From Halichondria panicea (lineage: Eukaryota > Porifera > Demospongiae > Suberitida > Halichondriidae): a stretch of DNA of 64,000 nt. Positions 1-12,521 of the stretch are shown here, piece after piece (position 1 is the first letter of the stretch; each line of letters begins with the position of its first letter). The notes beneath the pieces were generated by a model. That model was not told the DNA's origin, searched no databases, and worked only from the letters and a program-made list of their open reading frames with translations. The position numbers and the translations under genes are program-made. The stretch lies in the NCBI RefSeq assembly GCF_963675165.1, contig NC_087383.1, positions 1,518,979-1,582,978 of the forward strand, in the 5' to 3' direction.

Positions 1-1302
1 CGGTGATTTTCAAGAATATAAAAGCTGTCTTGTAATTGGTTATTGCTGATCATGTGACCTACAGCCAATGACATACATCAAATCCAGTCATGCATGTGAA
101 TGTACTTTAAAGGACTTATTGTACACTTTTTCTATCATCATTCAAGTCATCTAAAAGTGCAGCTAGCTTTTTTCTAATCTGCAAAACTAGTATGAACAGG
201 GTTTTCAGCTTTGTGATCAGCAATAAAACCTTTAACACAATAAATGTGATCAGCAATAAAACCTCTAACACACTTAGCTATAGCCAACGTGTTTTAATGC
301 TAGTGCACTTGGATGATGCAATAATGCTTGTCACACATTAAAACTCTTATTTGCTAGCTAAGTGTGAAGTACTACTCTCTTCTATATACACTGCATGAAT
401 GTGCATGATTTAGCATGATTCACGGTTTATGTATTGCAAACTTGGTTAGACCGTTCTCTGTTATTAATTGTACTTGTTGTGTTTGTGTCATTACTTGTAT
501 ATATAACTATCGATAGTTAACGATAGTTTAATTGACTTGTTTATTGCAGCTATATAATTATAGCTGCAATAAACAAGTCAACATTGAAAATATCATTAAT
601 AGAAAGAAATATTAATAACACTGACCAACTTGTTGATACAAGAAGCAACAAATTCAGTTCCCAAAAAGCTTCATTTTTATTGGCAGGGTAATCATTAGAG
701 TAACTCGCCGAACTCCGTCAGACATCAAAGTGCGTCAGGTAAAAGGGCGTGTAACGCACAAACAAAACAAGACTGATTCAAACTAATTACATACACTAAC
801 AGATGGCCATGGGCCTATTATCCAGCGAAAACTTGGATAGGCCAAGTCGCTTCCAGTCCGAGCAGTGATAACTTGAAAAAAAATACCGAATTTTTCGATT
901 TTCGTCAGAACATACCGATCCCTGTTTTTGCCAAACTACACAGCTAGAGCTAACTGACACAAGGTAAGACATCCTGACCATACAACCGTCATAGAGGTAG
1001 ATGAGAGCCTTCAGACTAGTGTGAAAGCCTTCTGGAACAACGCAATAGAGAGCTAAGCTGATGTACAAAGATAGAAAATAGATGAGAGAAAGAAAAAAGG
1101 GGATTCTCCAGATTCTGGTGAATAAACTAACGCATGCGCACTAACACCATGCAATAGGTACCAGGCCATATTTTAATCGGCCTGGAATCGAGGCTAGAGT
1201 ACATCTAGCCTCAATTCCAGGTCGCCCTCGAAACTCTGATCAGTGCCTTTCTTCTTCCCTGCGGCCTGGAATCGAGACTTGCATACAGCATACATATGCA
1301 AT
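1..1302. other. Non-coding stretch with repeat fragments
   Basis: No gene is supported here. Seen: a direct duplication around the word GTGATCAGCAATAAAACCT (about 212-235 and 246-269), a perfect hairpin at 532-581, and three copies of a dispersed motif of the form GGCCTGGAATCGAGGCT at 1178-1199, 1206-1224 (inverted) and about 1261-1281. The motif cluster lies where the first half of the upstream SRCR domain would be expected, so a repeat insertion may have replaced that sequence (inference). Confidence 0.6.
532..581. repeat. Perfect short hairpin
   Basis: Two 23-nt arms (532-554 and 559-581) are exact reverse complements around a 4-nt TAAT loop. No terminal duplication or coding sequence was seen around it. 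It could be the core of a palindromic mobile element or a cruciform-prone site. Confidence 0.8.
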
Positions 1303-3611
1303 GGTATAGCTTGTCGTCAACTAGGGTTTTTAACGTACACTCAATACGGAAGAGTTGGAATGCTAGGGTGAGTGTAATAAAAATAAGCTCATAATTGTTG
1401 ACTATACATGCAGTTGAACCTCTTATAACGGTCTCTCTAAATAGCGGACCGCTCTGTTATAGCGGACAGCATGCCTTGTACCAACTGCTTTCATTTATTG
1501 TACAGAGTTTCAATGACATCTCATTGAATTCTGATTTATTGTGTTTATCATTTCAATCACCATAATTATATAGTTTCACCCAATCTTCATCAACCACTCG
1601 GACATGGCTGGACGAGCTTCGTTGCTTTGGAACTGAGAGTAGACTGATTGATTGTAGGCGTAACACTATCGGTGATGAAGATTGCACCCACACACAAGAT
1701 GTTGCTTTAGTGTGCAGATCTACTGTAACAGGTATACAAAAGAAAGATATGATCAGGAATAGCGCTATATAATTAACCCTCGGTACGCCGCAGCACAACG
1801 GGGCATAGTAATTGGTCAGTCTGTCTGTCTGTGTATTCTGAGTCTACTCACCTGCATGGATGAGATAGCACTGTGTTTGCACAATGGATAGCCTCAACAC
1901 AACAAGGTAGTAATTTTAAATTTGCAGATTTTGATGTTAAAGCTTCGTTGTTAAATAAAAGCGAGCAGAAGCTAAAAAGCTCGAATCTGCCACATCGGCC
2001 TAGAGATGTACACGCGGCTTTGACTCGAGGCTGTAGACTCACTAAACCTCAAATTAATGCCGAGGGTTTGCACTTCAGTGCTCTAGTTATAACAGTTCAA
2101 TTCGCCATACAGCATGCATGCAGGTAATGAATTGTGTTATTTAGGCTCTTCGGCAAATGGAGACTTGAGGCTGGTAGGAAACTTAGGCCAAACAGGAGGC
2201 TCCTCTGGCAGACTGGAGGTCTACTACAGTGGACGATGGGGGACAGTGTGTGACAACATGCAGTTTCAATCCAAATGATGCAACGGTGGCTTGTCGTCAA
2301 CTAGGGTTCTCAACCTACACTCGATACGGAAGAGTTGGAATGCTAGGGTGAGTATATATGTAAGCGCATCATTGGAAGAGACATGCATTACATTGTTGAC
2401 AGTTGTACATCGACTTTTGTGCAGTGTTTATTATATATAAATATAGTTTCCCTCAATCTTCATCAACCACTCGAACATGGCTGGATGACCTTCGTTGCTT
2501 AGGAACTGAGAACAGATTGATTGCTTGTCATGCTAACGCTATTGGAGTTGAAGATTGCACCCACACACAAGATATGGCCTTGGTGTGCGGAGCAGGTAAG
2601 GGTCAATAGTAGTATGACTTATCAATAATGTGCATGACTGAGACATATATATATAGCTCAATTCATTAATTACTTTGCAAATAATTATCTCAATGACACA
2701 GGGGCGTAACTATAAATTTTACAGGCAGGAGGCACACTGGGGCGCTTGCGCCCCTAACAAATTTTAACCTGGAGCCACACACACAAATTAACGTGTAGCA
2801 GAGTAGGTAAATAGTAATAACTGCTGCTCTTCTTCTCTTTCTTCAGTAGCATGTTGGAAGAAGGCAGTGATAATAGTAGAGCTCTTTTTCTGCGCTCATT
2901 CTCTGTATACCTAGTTGGCTATAGCTAGAGTTAGCTAGCCAGGAGTTAACCAGCCTAGCCAGAGCTACCTTAAGGTGATATATTTCAACAGGTAGATTTG
3001 TTTGCGTTTTCACTGTTTAGCTCATTTTGTTGGTATTTAAATCCTGCTAAAGTTGTGTTATTCATTGCATTTCTAATTACTCGCAAGTGGTTTCATTGCA
3101 TTTTCCAGTTATCTGCGAGTACAAATTTGTGCAATTTTACTCTCATTCGCAGAAATAGCAAAAATTAATACTCGCGAACTTATATAAAGGTATATTTAAA
3201 GCTATATAGTGAGGTGAATGACACTTGAGGTTCAATAGTTCAGGAGACAAGCACCTCCTATGCCTCATTGCTATAGTTATCCCCCTGTACTAATTAATAA
3301 TATAGCTATTTTAAATTTAAATCATGCAGATACATGCTGACATACTATAATATTTTTATGCAGCATCCAATTCATCATCAAATTCATCATCAAATTCATC
3401 ATCCAGCGTCTCGATTGGCATTGGAGTAGCCATTACTGTCATCATCATCTGCATAGTTGTGGTTATCATCTCGTTTATCTTTGGTTTAATAAGGAAAGGA
3501 ATTTGCCTTGTTGGCCTGACACGTTTCACACGCAGGACTCCCGTAGTCACTACCACTTCTGCGACAAATGTAACGGTTTCAAATACACAAGATACCTGCT
3601 CACCAACTTAG
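1303..3611 (+). CDS. SRCR-domain transmembrane receptor, 3' part (possibly broken)
   Basis: Scavenger receptor cysteine-rich (SRCR) domains bind extracellular ligands on animal surface receptors. Exons read by eye: about 1303-1367, 1574-1731, 2145-2347, 2447-2595 and 3364-3611. Visible marks are VACRQLGF, GRWGTVCD, TWLDDLRCLGTE and CTHTQDMALVC, giving two tandem SRCR domains. The last exon carries a Ser/Asn linker, one hydrophobic segment (IGIGVAITVIIICIVVVIIS) and a short basic, Thr-rich tail, so this is a type I membrane protein. The first SRCR lacks its N-terminal half, and the second has one surplus base just after GTVCDNM (about 2262) that breaks the frame. All splice sites still look intact, so this is either a recent pseudogene, a sequence error, or the end of a longer gene beginning outside the window. 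No signal peptide is visible. Confidence 0.6.
1411..1475. mobile_element. Fragment of a pogo/Tigger-like element end
   Basis: CAGTTGAACCTCTTATAACGG followed by alternating TAGCGGAC words resembles the terminal repeat of the complete element at 38034-38332. No matching opposite end was found, so this is a fragment inside the SRCR intron. Confidence 0.35.
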
Positions 3612-4254
3612 AAGTATAGTATTAACTGACTGTTGAAAATTGAACTTTATAGACAAAGTGGCATGTTCACTGAAAGTTATATACATTGTAGCAAGACAAA
3701 TTACTGATAGTATAGATATAGCATAATTATTAGTATCTGTTGTTGATGTCTCACAATTATATATAGCTAGCTTCCCCTTTCAATTCCGATTATGGTATTT
3801 AGATCTGGTAGAAGTATTAACATAAACTTTCACTCACTACAAATGTTGTTGTGGCCGGGATTTGATAATAATTATGTGCACAATGACATACAAGAGAGAT
3901 TAATTTTTCGAGCCTTCAATACTTTCTGTATAGCTATTGACTTTTTGTTTCAGTGGTATAAGGAAACAGGTCGTTCTTCACGAATCACCTATGCCACCAA
4001 CCAACCCAGATGTAGTTTGTTTGCTGCATGTGATATAAAGATTTGTTGACTGACTCGGATAGTTGTACAGAAGTACTGGAAAAGTATAAGTAATTTTTCG
4101 ACTCTATCAAGGTCTATCAACATTGGGCTATCGCTGTATTGATCATTGAAACAGATATTTGGCTGGCGGATATCATTGTGTGATAATCCACACTTTTTTA
4201 ATTTGAGATATGGCCAAATTTATTCATGTGTGCTTATATGTAAACTCTGAAAAA
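3612..4254. other. Intergenic, nothing recognised
   Basis: AT-rich sequence between the SRCR gene stop and the oxidase pseudogene. One short open frame (3792-4049, +) has no recognisable domain and no convincing splice context. Confidence 0.5.
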
Positions 4255-5070
4255 GTGAGAAAAAGTGATTCCGATTAGTTCAACCCAGTACGAAGAAATC
4301 GAGTTGGGCTCTCCACCTATACAATGCTCCTCAAGTCATGAGTGCAATGATGTCAATTGCCCGTTCAAAGACACTGAGTGTACAAATGTTGACAAGTTGC
4401 GACTCCTTGAAGAAACTGATGAAGAAAAAATGCCTGCTGCTTATTCTTCACCAAATTGTCCAGACTGTCTGCATTTTTTCAACTTTAACTTTGAAGACAT
4501 TCTGCTACGTATGACAAGACGATCCAGTTTGTTTTCACTGCCATGGGTACAGTCGATGCCGCTCATCCAATTCATTTGCACGGGCACACTTTTCATGTTG
4601 TGAAGATTGGCTATGAGACTGGTTTCGTTGCTCAGAGAGATGGACCTGTGTGCGATAAGAAACTTTCTATTCATAATCCCGATATTCAATGTGGAGACTC
4701 TTGTGGTGGAAGTGTGTGTCCAATAAATGGCTGCGATCCAAACCGTTGCACCAAGCCTGGATGGACGAATGGAGAGTCTCCAGATATGCAGATTCACAGT
4801 AAAACAATTCGTAAAGATACCGTTATTCTTCCTGCTGGTGGATATGTCGTTATCAACTTCAAGTCCGATAATCCGGGACAATGGTTCCTTCACTGTCACA
4901 TTGAGGTACATCAGCTTCCTGGGATGGCCCTCATAATTAATGAAGCTCAGGATAAATAGAAGCTCCTCCAGTTGCCAGATAACCTAAACAAGTGTGGAGA
5001 CTTTAACTTGAGCATGGAGCAGTACTTGAAGCTTACTAAAGGAACTGCAAAAGCTGCCAATTTTCTTTGA
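4255..5070 (+). pseudogene. Truncated multicopper oxidase C-terminal copy
   Basis: This is a diverged copy of the last exon of the oxidase gene at 17638-22006 (compare 20995-22006). It keeps the third-domain copper motif HPIHLHGHTFHVVKIGY and the final HCHIEVHQLPGMAL motif. About 160 bases present in the intact copy (around 21241-21400) are missing between the NFNFED region and the LHGHTF region, the reading frame changes there, and a stop interrupts the C terminus where the intact gene reads Gln (just after INEAQDK). No upstream cupredoxin exons or repeats are present. It is a fragment left by an old duplication of the neighbouring locus. Confidence 0.85.
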
Positions 5071-6155
5071 ATTACAACAGCCGACAATGAGAACAATGTA
5101 TACTTAGATTTTGAACTGTCCCTTTTTAGCTGCTGAAAATTTGTAGTGATTATCAACAATTGTACATGGAAAGCACAGCTGAAAAACCCTGTATTGTGAC
5201 AACACAACACCTCCTATATTACTTGCAAAAAATCTAAGTACTTTAATTTAGGATACTTTATGTCTGTCCTACAAAATGTGCATGTACTGCAGTGTAAAAA
5301 ATTTCGCGCCACATGTACATGCGAATGACGTTGTAACAGATTGCTGTACGGGTTTCCACAATATTTTTTGGTGTTCAGTCAAATGCGTTTTCGGGGATTT
5401 TATACATTAGCTAACACTATATTGCGCATTCAGTTAGAATGATTATGATTCTAGTTTGCTAAGCATCAGGAACTTCTTTGGTCATTATACTGTCACCGTT
5501 TTCAAAGTCTATCTCATTGTGATGCTTGGAGAACATTCCTCCATGCATGGCAACAAGCTTTACATCTGACCAATTTTGAGGTGTCATCTCTTCATCTTCA
5601 TCTCCGTCCACTAGACTATCGACAACGATATCGGGGTGACTAAAGTTAGACACACTTTCTTTGGTTAGTTTTATTTGACTCGTAGACAATAGTGCATGGA
5701 ATATCTGTTTGTTTCTGATCATTTTGCTCAAATATAATTATGTTGATTTCGAACAATTGTCTATACATGTACTAGCCTCCTTCACAAGGCCTAAACAATT
5801 AGCTTCTCTTCGAGGAAGAGCGGCCTGGAATCGAGGCTATACATGTACATGCATGAAAACACAGCTGAAAAACCCTGTGTTGTGTATTAAACATTCTCAT
5901 TAATTTGTACTGCCTTATAACGTGGGTGGTTCAGTGGCTATAATTAAGAGCGGAAGTGGGCGTGGGGACAAGGCTAACATCTCGATCCATGAATTATAAT
6001 TATACCAAATTAATTGTGAACAGAAATAATAGTCAAAGGGTCAAAACAATCCAACACACACACACAAAATTAAAATTTTGGGCACACACACACACACAGT
6101 CGTAGAGTCATTGTTTGCTATGGAGTTGGCGAGTCTCATAGAGTAATTGTCTTAG
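5071..6155. other. Intergenic with short duplications
   Basis: Mostly unrecognised. A ~33-bp word containing CAGCTGAAAAACCCTGT occurs twice (about 5164-5197 and 5850-5882). One copy of the dispersed GGCCTGGAATCGAGGCT motif lies at 5820-5841, and a short CA-rich run at about 6055-6100. Confidence 0.5.
5461..5722 (-). CDS. Unrecognised short open frame
   Basis: An 87-residue minus-strand frame starting at MIRNKQ and ending SIMTKEVPDA. It contains an acidic stretch (DSLVDGDEDEEM) and looks more protein-like in composition than its surroundings. A possible splice acceptor (AAACAG) lies just inside it, so it may be a last exon or a remnant. No family is recognised and no partner exon was found. 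Confidence 0.25.
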
Positions 6156-8913
6156 TTATGGAGTGGCTCCATTCTGCAGTGTATTAGTCCTGTGCCAGTT
6201 AGCCAGATATTCTATAGCACTCATCCACCTGCATGGGAAAACCGGCAATTAACAATCAGTATTTATTTCAGTTTCAGTTTCAGTATGATTAGTATACAAC
6301 GAATACAAACCTACAACAGAATTGTATACGCATAATTTATGACCTTATAGGATGCTAGTCACATGACTTACTTCCTCATGTTGGCCTCGTCTAATGCTTG
6401 TAGCTGGTAGGTACGTCCATCACACTGCACAAGAAAGGTGGCGTTGTTCTTGTCTTGTTGGGCTGGGCTCACTTCCTGCAGGCTGATCAACTTGGTTAGA
6501 TCGATGAACCTGCAGTTCAGTATTCCTCAGTAAATCTACAATCTATTTCTAGTAATCTCTAGTAAACTCACCCCTGTGGAGTGCCCTCAGAAGCATTCTT
6601 GTAGTAAAATACTTTGGAGCCTTGGTCACACCTGAAGTAACGTCTTCTCCACACATTGGCAGTAGGACCTTTGACCCCCCTCTTGCAAAGCCAGCCTCTC
6701 GTCTATGGGGTGTGGGGGGGAATGGTAACGTAAATTGTAAGGGTGTATGAAAAGTACACATGTAACTGTAAGAGTATTACATACTGACTGTCACCCATAG
6801 CAACATACATCAATGTCGAACTTACACTTAGTTTGGCAACAGTTTCTCGTTTGTCCTTCTCCAGCTGCATACTGGTTTGCTCTGTCTGGTCCATCTGGAA
6901 AAGCAGTCTCAATCACATGACACACACGACTTCGAAACGGCGAAATTTTGAAAGCAAGGTATTTACAATTAGCAAGTGGCTTTTGCTTTTGCTAAAATTA
7001 ATGGGTTTTGACTAACCACAAAAATTGTATCTAGTGAGCACATTAATTATTGAAAAGGGTCCGGAGAGCTACAGAATGCATCAGTCAGTTTTGGATTACA
7101 ACATACCCGTGTTTGCAGCTCGGCTAGCTGTTTCTTCAAGTCCGCCACCTCTTCATTGAGATCATCGTTGGTCTGCTTAAGAGCCATATTCACTTCTTCA
7201 AGATGGCGAACTCGTTCCTCCTTCTCCTCCAGCAAAACCTCCTTTGTCTTGTTTTTAGTGGATAGTGTGCTGCGGCCTCTCTGTAACAAAATATCAAAAC
7301 ATTGACATTTTTCTAATAATTCACTTACTGCTGCTCGGTTTTGAACTACTACGTGTCTTGTACCCGTCTGGGGGTGGGGTGAGGGGTGGGGTAAGCAATG
7401 TGGCACGTTACATCGTCATTTTTACACTAGCTCACCAAATCTTCCTTAGACTTTGACAGGGAGGTACCTGTATCAGCCATGTCATGTGAACTGCCCTGCA
7501 TAGGTCAGAGAAGTTATAAAACAGCCAAAATTGTGCTAATTTGTGCCCGACAAGAATCGGTGATCTAAGTACCTTACTTAATAAATATAGGACAATATTT
7601 TCAGAACACAGGCAGATAGACATTAGTGGATTTGGGTAGAGTAAACTCACAGTTCTGTCTTTAATGGCTTTTTTGACTTTCTGGAAGAGGCCCTTCTCCT
7701 TGGTGCCCTCAGTTGGCTCCACCTTCTCGTACCATTTGTTATACAGCCTCAGGACATCCGAACCACTGCTGGTAGCCTCAACTGGCTTTTTGGCCGACTC
7801 CTCAATCTGCACATAATTATGTGTTTGGGTATGGTACACATGTAGTGTAATGAGGGATGTCTAATCACTAAGCACATGTACAGACACTGATCGTATGTAC
7901 TGATTAGCTACAGGCTCATTGTACTTGTAGAGCCACAACATTTTTCTGATGGGAAATGATAAGGCCCTATAGACTACTAGAATGTTTGGCGAGTATCAAA
8001 CATATGCGAATTTTGCGAGGGTTGATCAATTCGCAACAATAAAATCTGCAAAACCTAAATTATTACTGGTAAATACACGCGATCCTTGCCAGAACGCAGA
8101 TCGCAAAAAGTCAATTTTTATGCTGATTTGGCTCATTCGCAAGGTTTTTCACCAGCAAAATATTCTGGTATTACCATGATGCACATATAACAGCTTACCA
8201 GTTCTCCTTTTGTAGTGACCACCCTCAGCTGGGGAATGGCCATAACCCTGCAGCAGGAGCAGGAGAGAGGGTGGATATGATTATACACAAGTATATAGTA
8301 GCGTGGCAGTGAATTTAAGCTTACTTGAAGAATTTCTGGAGATCTTGAGATTGTTTCCCCTCAAAGGAGAGTCCAACCCACGGCATCTGTTGCTGCTGCA
8401 TGTACTTCATCATGTCTTGTCTTGAGCTGTGAGGTGCAGGTGGAAAACAGTGTGTGTAATAACTGCAAGCAATTAATGCACTTTATATAGACCAAACTTA
8501 CTAGTCACTTGAGATGTAGAGGATTTCGAATGACTTTGCATGCTGTTTTACGTGATGGTAAAACCTGAACGTGTGTGTGTGTGGGGGGAGGGGGTGGTGT
8601 TGATTTGAAAGACAATGGGTTGCTGATAACTCACTTGACAAGTTTTGGAAGGAATCGTCTGCAAGGTGGACACCAACTGGCCGAGAAGTACAGCTGCATG
8701 ATGAATGGAACAACGAGTGTACAAATGATCACCAATATCCACAATGCAATAACAATAATACAGTATTATACACGAGATGCAGTTTATGTATACATACTTC
8801 TATACGCAAGGTGTTTAGAATATTTACACAACTTGAGACTTTCAATTTGTGGAGAGGCTCAATACAACATGCTAAACACACACACACAATCGCACCACAC
8901 TGCATGTATACAC

Positions 8914-8950
<37 letters not shown>

Positions 8951-9043
8951 TGCACACACACACACACACGCACGCACGCACGCACGCACACACGCACGCA
9001 CACACACACACACGCACACACGCACGCACACACATACCGCACG

Positions 9044-9098
<55 letters not shown>

Positions 9099-10629
9099 TA
9101 CACTCACAGCAATGATCTCAGCTCTGTCCAGTTTCTCTCTCCCCACGGCCTCACCGAAACAGTCCACAAACAAGGCCTTCTCCCCCAGCCAACTGGCCGT
9201 GGGTGAGGGGGGCTCCATTGATTCCTCTATCTCTGAAGAATCATCCAGATACGGGTTTGGGGGTGGGCGATACTCGTCCTGAGACTGCACCCCCTTACGA
9301 ACTGGTACAGCGTCATCTGTTTTAGAGGCTTCACTGCTCTTCCTTAGTTGAGCTGTGTGTGTGTATGTGCGAGAGTGTGTAGCAATACAAAAAACATAGC
9401 ACAGTATAGTGTATAATAATAAACAATTAGTGATGTCATTCATGTGGTCCATTTGAACTTTCACCTAAAGACCTAGCCGCCTCAAACACGTAGTCGTCGA
9501 ACCCTCCCCCTCCGTTTGATACGCCCGACTCTTGGCTAGCCTGTGGTTTTGGTTTAGGCTCGTCCGATTCGATTAGACTGTTCCCATTCGTTGCTTTCGG
9601 GTTGTCCTGCTCGACAGGAGTGTCTTCTCTCGTGTTTTGTTTGACGTCAGGTTGAGTTGTGGGCTTGTCTTTCATATCCTGTGAGCTGTTGCTACATGTA
9701 CCTTCAATAGTTGGTTTAGACTGTTCACTGGTTAGAGTTGGCCTGTCGTCTTTAACAACTGTGTCTTTCTTTGTTACCACGCTCTCGATTTTCTCCTTCA
9801 CTAGTAATTCCTTTTTTATAGGCGAAGGAGATGATTCCTTTTGTTGGCCGTTAGTAGCAGTTGCAATTTTATTTTCCTGGTCGATTTTCTTCTCCTCAAT
9901 TGCTGCCTTCTTTCGAACACTTACAACAGGGACTTCTCCACTCTCGAGCACATCATTTGCCTGAGGCTCACTAATAAGCACATCACTAACAGGGGCTGGG
10001 GGTGTGTGGTTCCCATTGCTGATGGACTGGGGTTGAGGGCGTGTGTGGTTCTCGTTGCTGATAGCCGGTGGTTGAGAAATTTCATTGGTCAACAAAGGAT
10101 CCAGTTCAGCAGGTTTAGTAGGCTCTTTGGCAGATTTAGTTGGTACATCGTCAGGAGAATTCTCAATTTTATTGTGACTTTTAACGCTGGCACTGCGGGA
10201 TGGTTTGGGCGGAGCTTGTACGGGGAGGTGGTTTCGTTTGAGAGTCTCACCAGTACCAAGGACTAACACAGATTGCACACTGTCTTCAAGTTTTGCCCGG
10301 CCCGCACCTGGAGAAAGGAGAAGGAGTGAGGTCCAGTGAGGCCCAAACTAAAGCACAATTAAATCAAGATTTGGATGTAGGGCTAATAATAGGTAGAATA
10401 CGCCCAAAATTACACTCCCGCTCCTTTCTCCTCAACATACATTATATACATGTATGTACTCTAGTAATAATTGTAAGACAGGGGCAGGCTAGTACTAAGA
10501 TACAGACACATGAGGCTCATGCCATTATAATGGATGTACCATTATAGATGCACAGGTGTTGTAGCTAGTGTGTACTCACCAGCATCAACGTCTTCTTGAA
10601 CAATGCTGAGCCTCTGCCTGTGTGCGTGC

Positions 10630-10661
<32 letters not shown>

Positions 10662-12521
10662 GCGTGTGCGTGCGTGCGTGTGCGTGTGTGTGTGCGTGCG
10701 TGCGTGTGTGTGTGTGCGTGCGGGCAACAACAGTGCTCAATCAGTGAATCAGCGCTAGTCAAGTACAAACTACCTGGTATTAGAAATCATAAAAACACAA
10801 TAATGTATTAAGTACAGTGTACCACACAATTGCTCACATTTCCTCCTCTTCTTCGTCGGTGTCATCATCACGATGTGATGCGTCTGTACCCGCACTCATT
10901 GCACTGAACGTGCTCTGCATGTCATCATCTCTGCAGGGGGTATGATCATCGTGGGGGATCCCTCCAAATAGCTAAGTACTCATTACATTAAATAAATTAT
11001 GGCAATCAATATACAATTCGCTAATCTAGGTTTGTTTGTTTTTAGGGAGTATTTTCACTTACACTGCACTGCCTTGTTTGATAAACTCTGACTTGAGAGT
11101 GATCCCCAGAGATGCTTGTTGCACTTTCACCGAGACAGAGTTGAAATTCATATCCAGTGAATGTCTACACAAGATAACAACAAAGCGTTGTGTGTGAAAA
11201 CAAAATTTTTTGCATAACAGCCGGAAAATTGGGGTTAACGATGGTATGATTGGAAGTACAATAAGTGAGGTTGCTATGGCACCTACATACATGTAGCAAG
11301 GTCTAATGATTGATTTGTCAACTTTCTATATATAATACATATGCGATCATTAATTTTATAAACGTACAATGTCAGAACAACTACAGTAACTGCTTACTCA
11401 GCTGTGGGGATTCCCGCATAGTCGGACATGTTACAATGAAATGAGGCGAGAATTTTCTTCCCATTGGGGCCATGCTGAGGGATGAAAACGCACATGAATT
11501 GAAGTGACACCATTATAAGGGAGGGAGGGAGCTTACATTCTCCAGGTAGTATTTGTACTCCTTCTCTTGAAACGAAACCTGGCCATGCTCCTGTATACAA
11601 GAAAAGAGAGTAAAACTTATCACTGACTCATTCATACTAGGGGGAACTATTACCCTTAATTTGGTGTGTGCATACAATGAACAGATATGTAATCACTCAA
11701 GGACAAGGCAAGCACAACCAAATTTGGTGAGTGTAACTATGCACAATGGAGCAGAACAATAATCATTGTTACTACAGCATCACAAGACATGCACATGCAT
11801 TGGTACCAGTACATACTCGATACAGTGTCACGATGAGAGCCACGGATATGATAGGATCAAACGACGCCCTCCCTTCCGCCCCTTTAGGCCCACGATCTTC
11901 TTTGGGTATCCATTGCACCTGCATGGTCAACCAAAAACAACCGGTGTTTATAACTATATAGGAGACAATATCTCGGTTTGTTTATTAGATGTTGCATTGA
12001 TTTTAGCAGCCAGTGTTTGTTTTCTATTTATAATGTACATACTGAGAAAGGCAAGACTGTTGGTTATCATTCTTGTGACTCCAAAAATATCACGATTGAA
12101 TAGTTATCTTAGATTAAATCTACATACACTGCAATAATGGATCAGACGGTAAGTATAAACTCACATCTTGTGACTTGACTTTCCTATGGTTTCTCAACCA
12201 AACGATCCGCAAATTGTCTGGTCTCCTGCAACGAGCGAGCAAGCATGAAAATAAGTTTAATAGTCTGACACAACAAATTTTATTTTGCAGATATTACATT
12301 ATGCTGTAACTAGATCTAGCTACAGACTACAGTAAAGGCATTCTTATTATAATTGCTCACATACAACAAGTTAACAAGACACACTGTTAATGTTGTGAGG
12401 CTTGATCTTACCATGACCCTTTGACACTCAGATCAATGTACTCAAAGGTTGAAGTGAACCTGAACTGAACTGCAGTCTTCCCTACACGCTTCAGCTTTCT
12501 TGCAACTTTGCCAAGACTCAT
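6156..12521 (-). CDS. NT-C2 / nucleoredoxin-like thioredoxin / coiled-coil / PH protein
   Basis: Twenty-one minus-strand exons total 2,799 nt (932 residues), all with GT-AG borders. Residues 1 to about 170 match the N-terminal C2 domain of EEIG1/EHBP1 ([20 protein letters not shown], then [11 protein letters not shown]), a membrane-binding module. An acidic patch ([10 protein letters not shown]) and a 281-codon Ser/Pro/Lys-rich linker exon (9465-10307) follow. Residues about 550-690 form a nucleoredoxin/tryparedoxin-type thioredoxin fold with active site [17 protein letters not shown] and a cis-Pro segment [16 protein letters not shown]. Next come a coiled coil ([20 protein letters not shown]) and a PH domain ([29 protein letters not shown], ending [11 protein letters not shown]). 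The thioredoxin fold spans exons 10-15 in phase, so the joins look real. It probably acts at membranes in redox-linked trafficking or signalling (inference). It starts 228 bp from TBCA on the other strand. Confidence 0.85.
8878..9096. repeat. CA/CACG microsatellite
   Basis: About 220 bp of (CA)n with interspersed CACG steps, in the intron between the linker exon and the active-site exon of the C2-thioredoxin-PH gene. It ends only about 12 bp from the splice donor at 9107. Confidence 0.95.
10619..10730. repeat. GT/GTGC microsatellite
   Basis: About 110 bp of (GT)n mixed with GTGC and GTGG steps, immediately upstream (in transcript sense) of the small 38-nt exon at 10580-10617. On the minus strand it forms a CA-rich tract right against the splice acceptor. 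Confidence 0.95.

Noticed and set aside
796-1068. 90-residue minus-strand frame
   Set aside because: No domain, no splice partners, and it sits among repeat fragments.
8000-8175. TTCGC-rich intronic sequence resembling the CGTATA-family elements
   Set aside because: Words such as GCGAATTTTGCGAGG recur, but no paired inverted ends could be defined.
8575-9464. Long His/Thr or Val/Cys open frames on both strands
   Set aside because: They are simple translations of the CA/GT microsatellite; the real exons on either side (9108-9352, 8635-8693) use a different frame and have splice sites.
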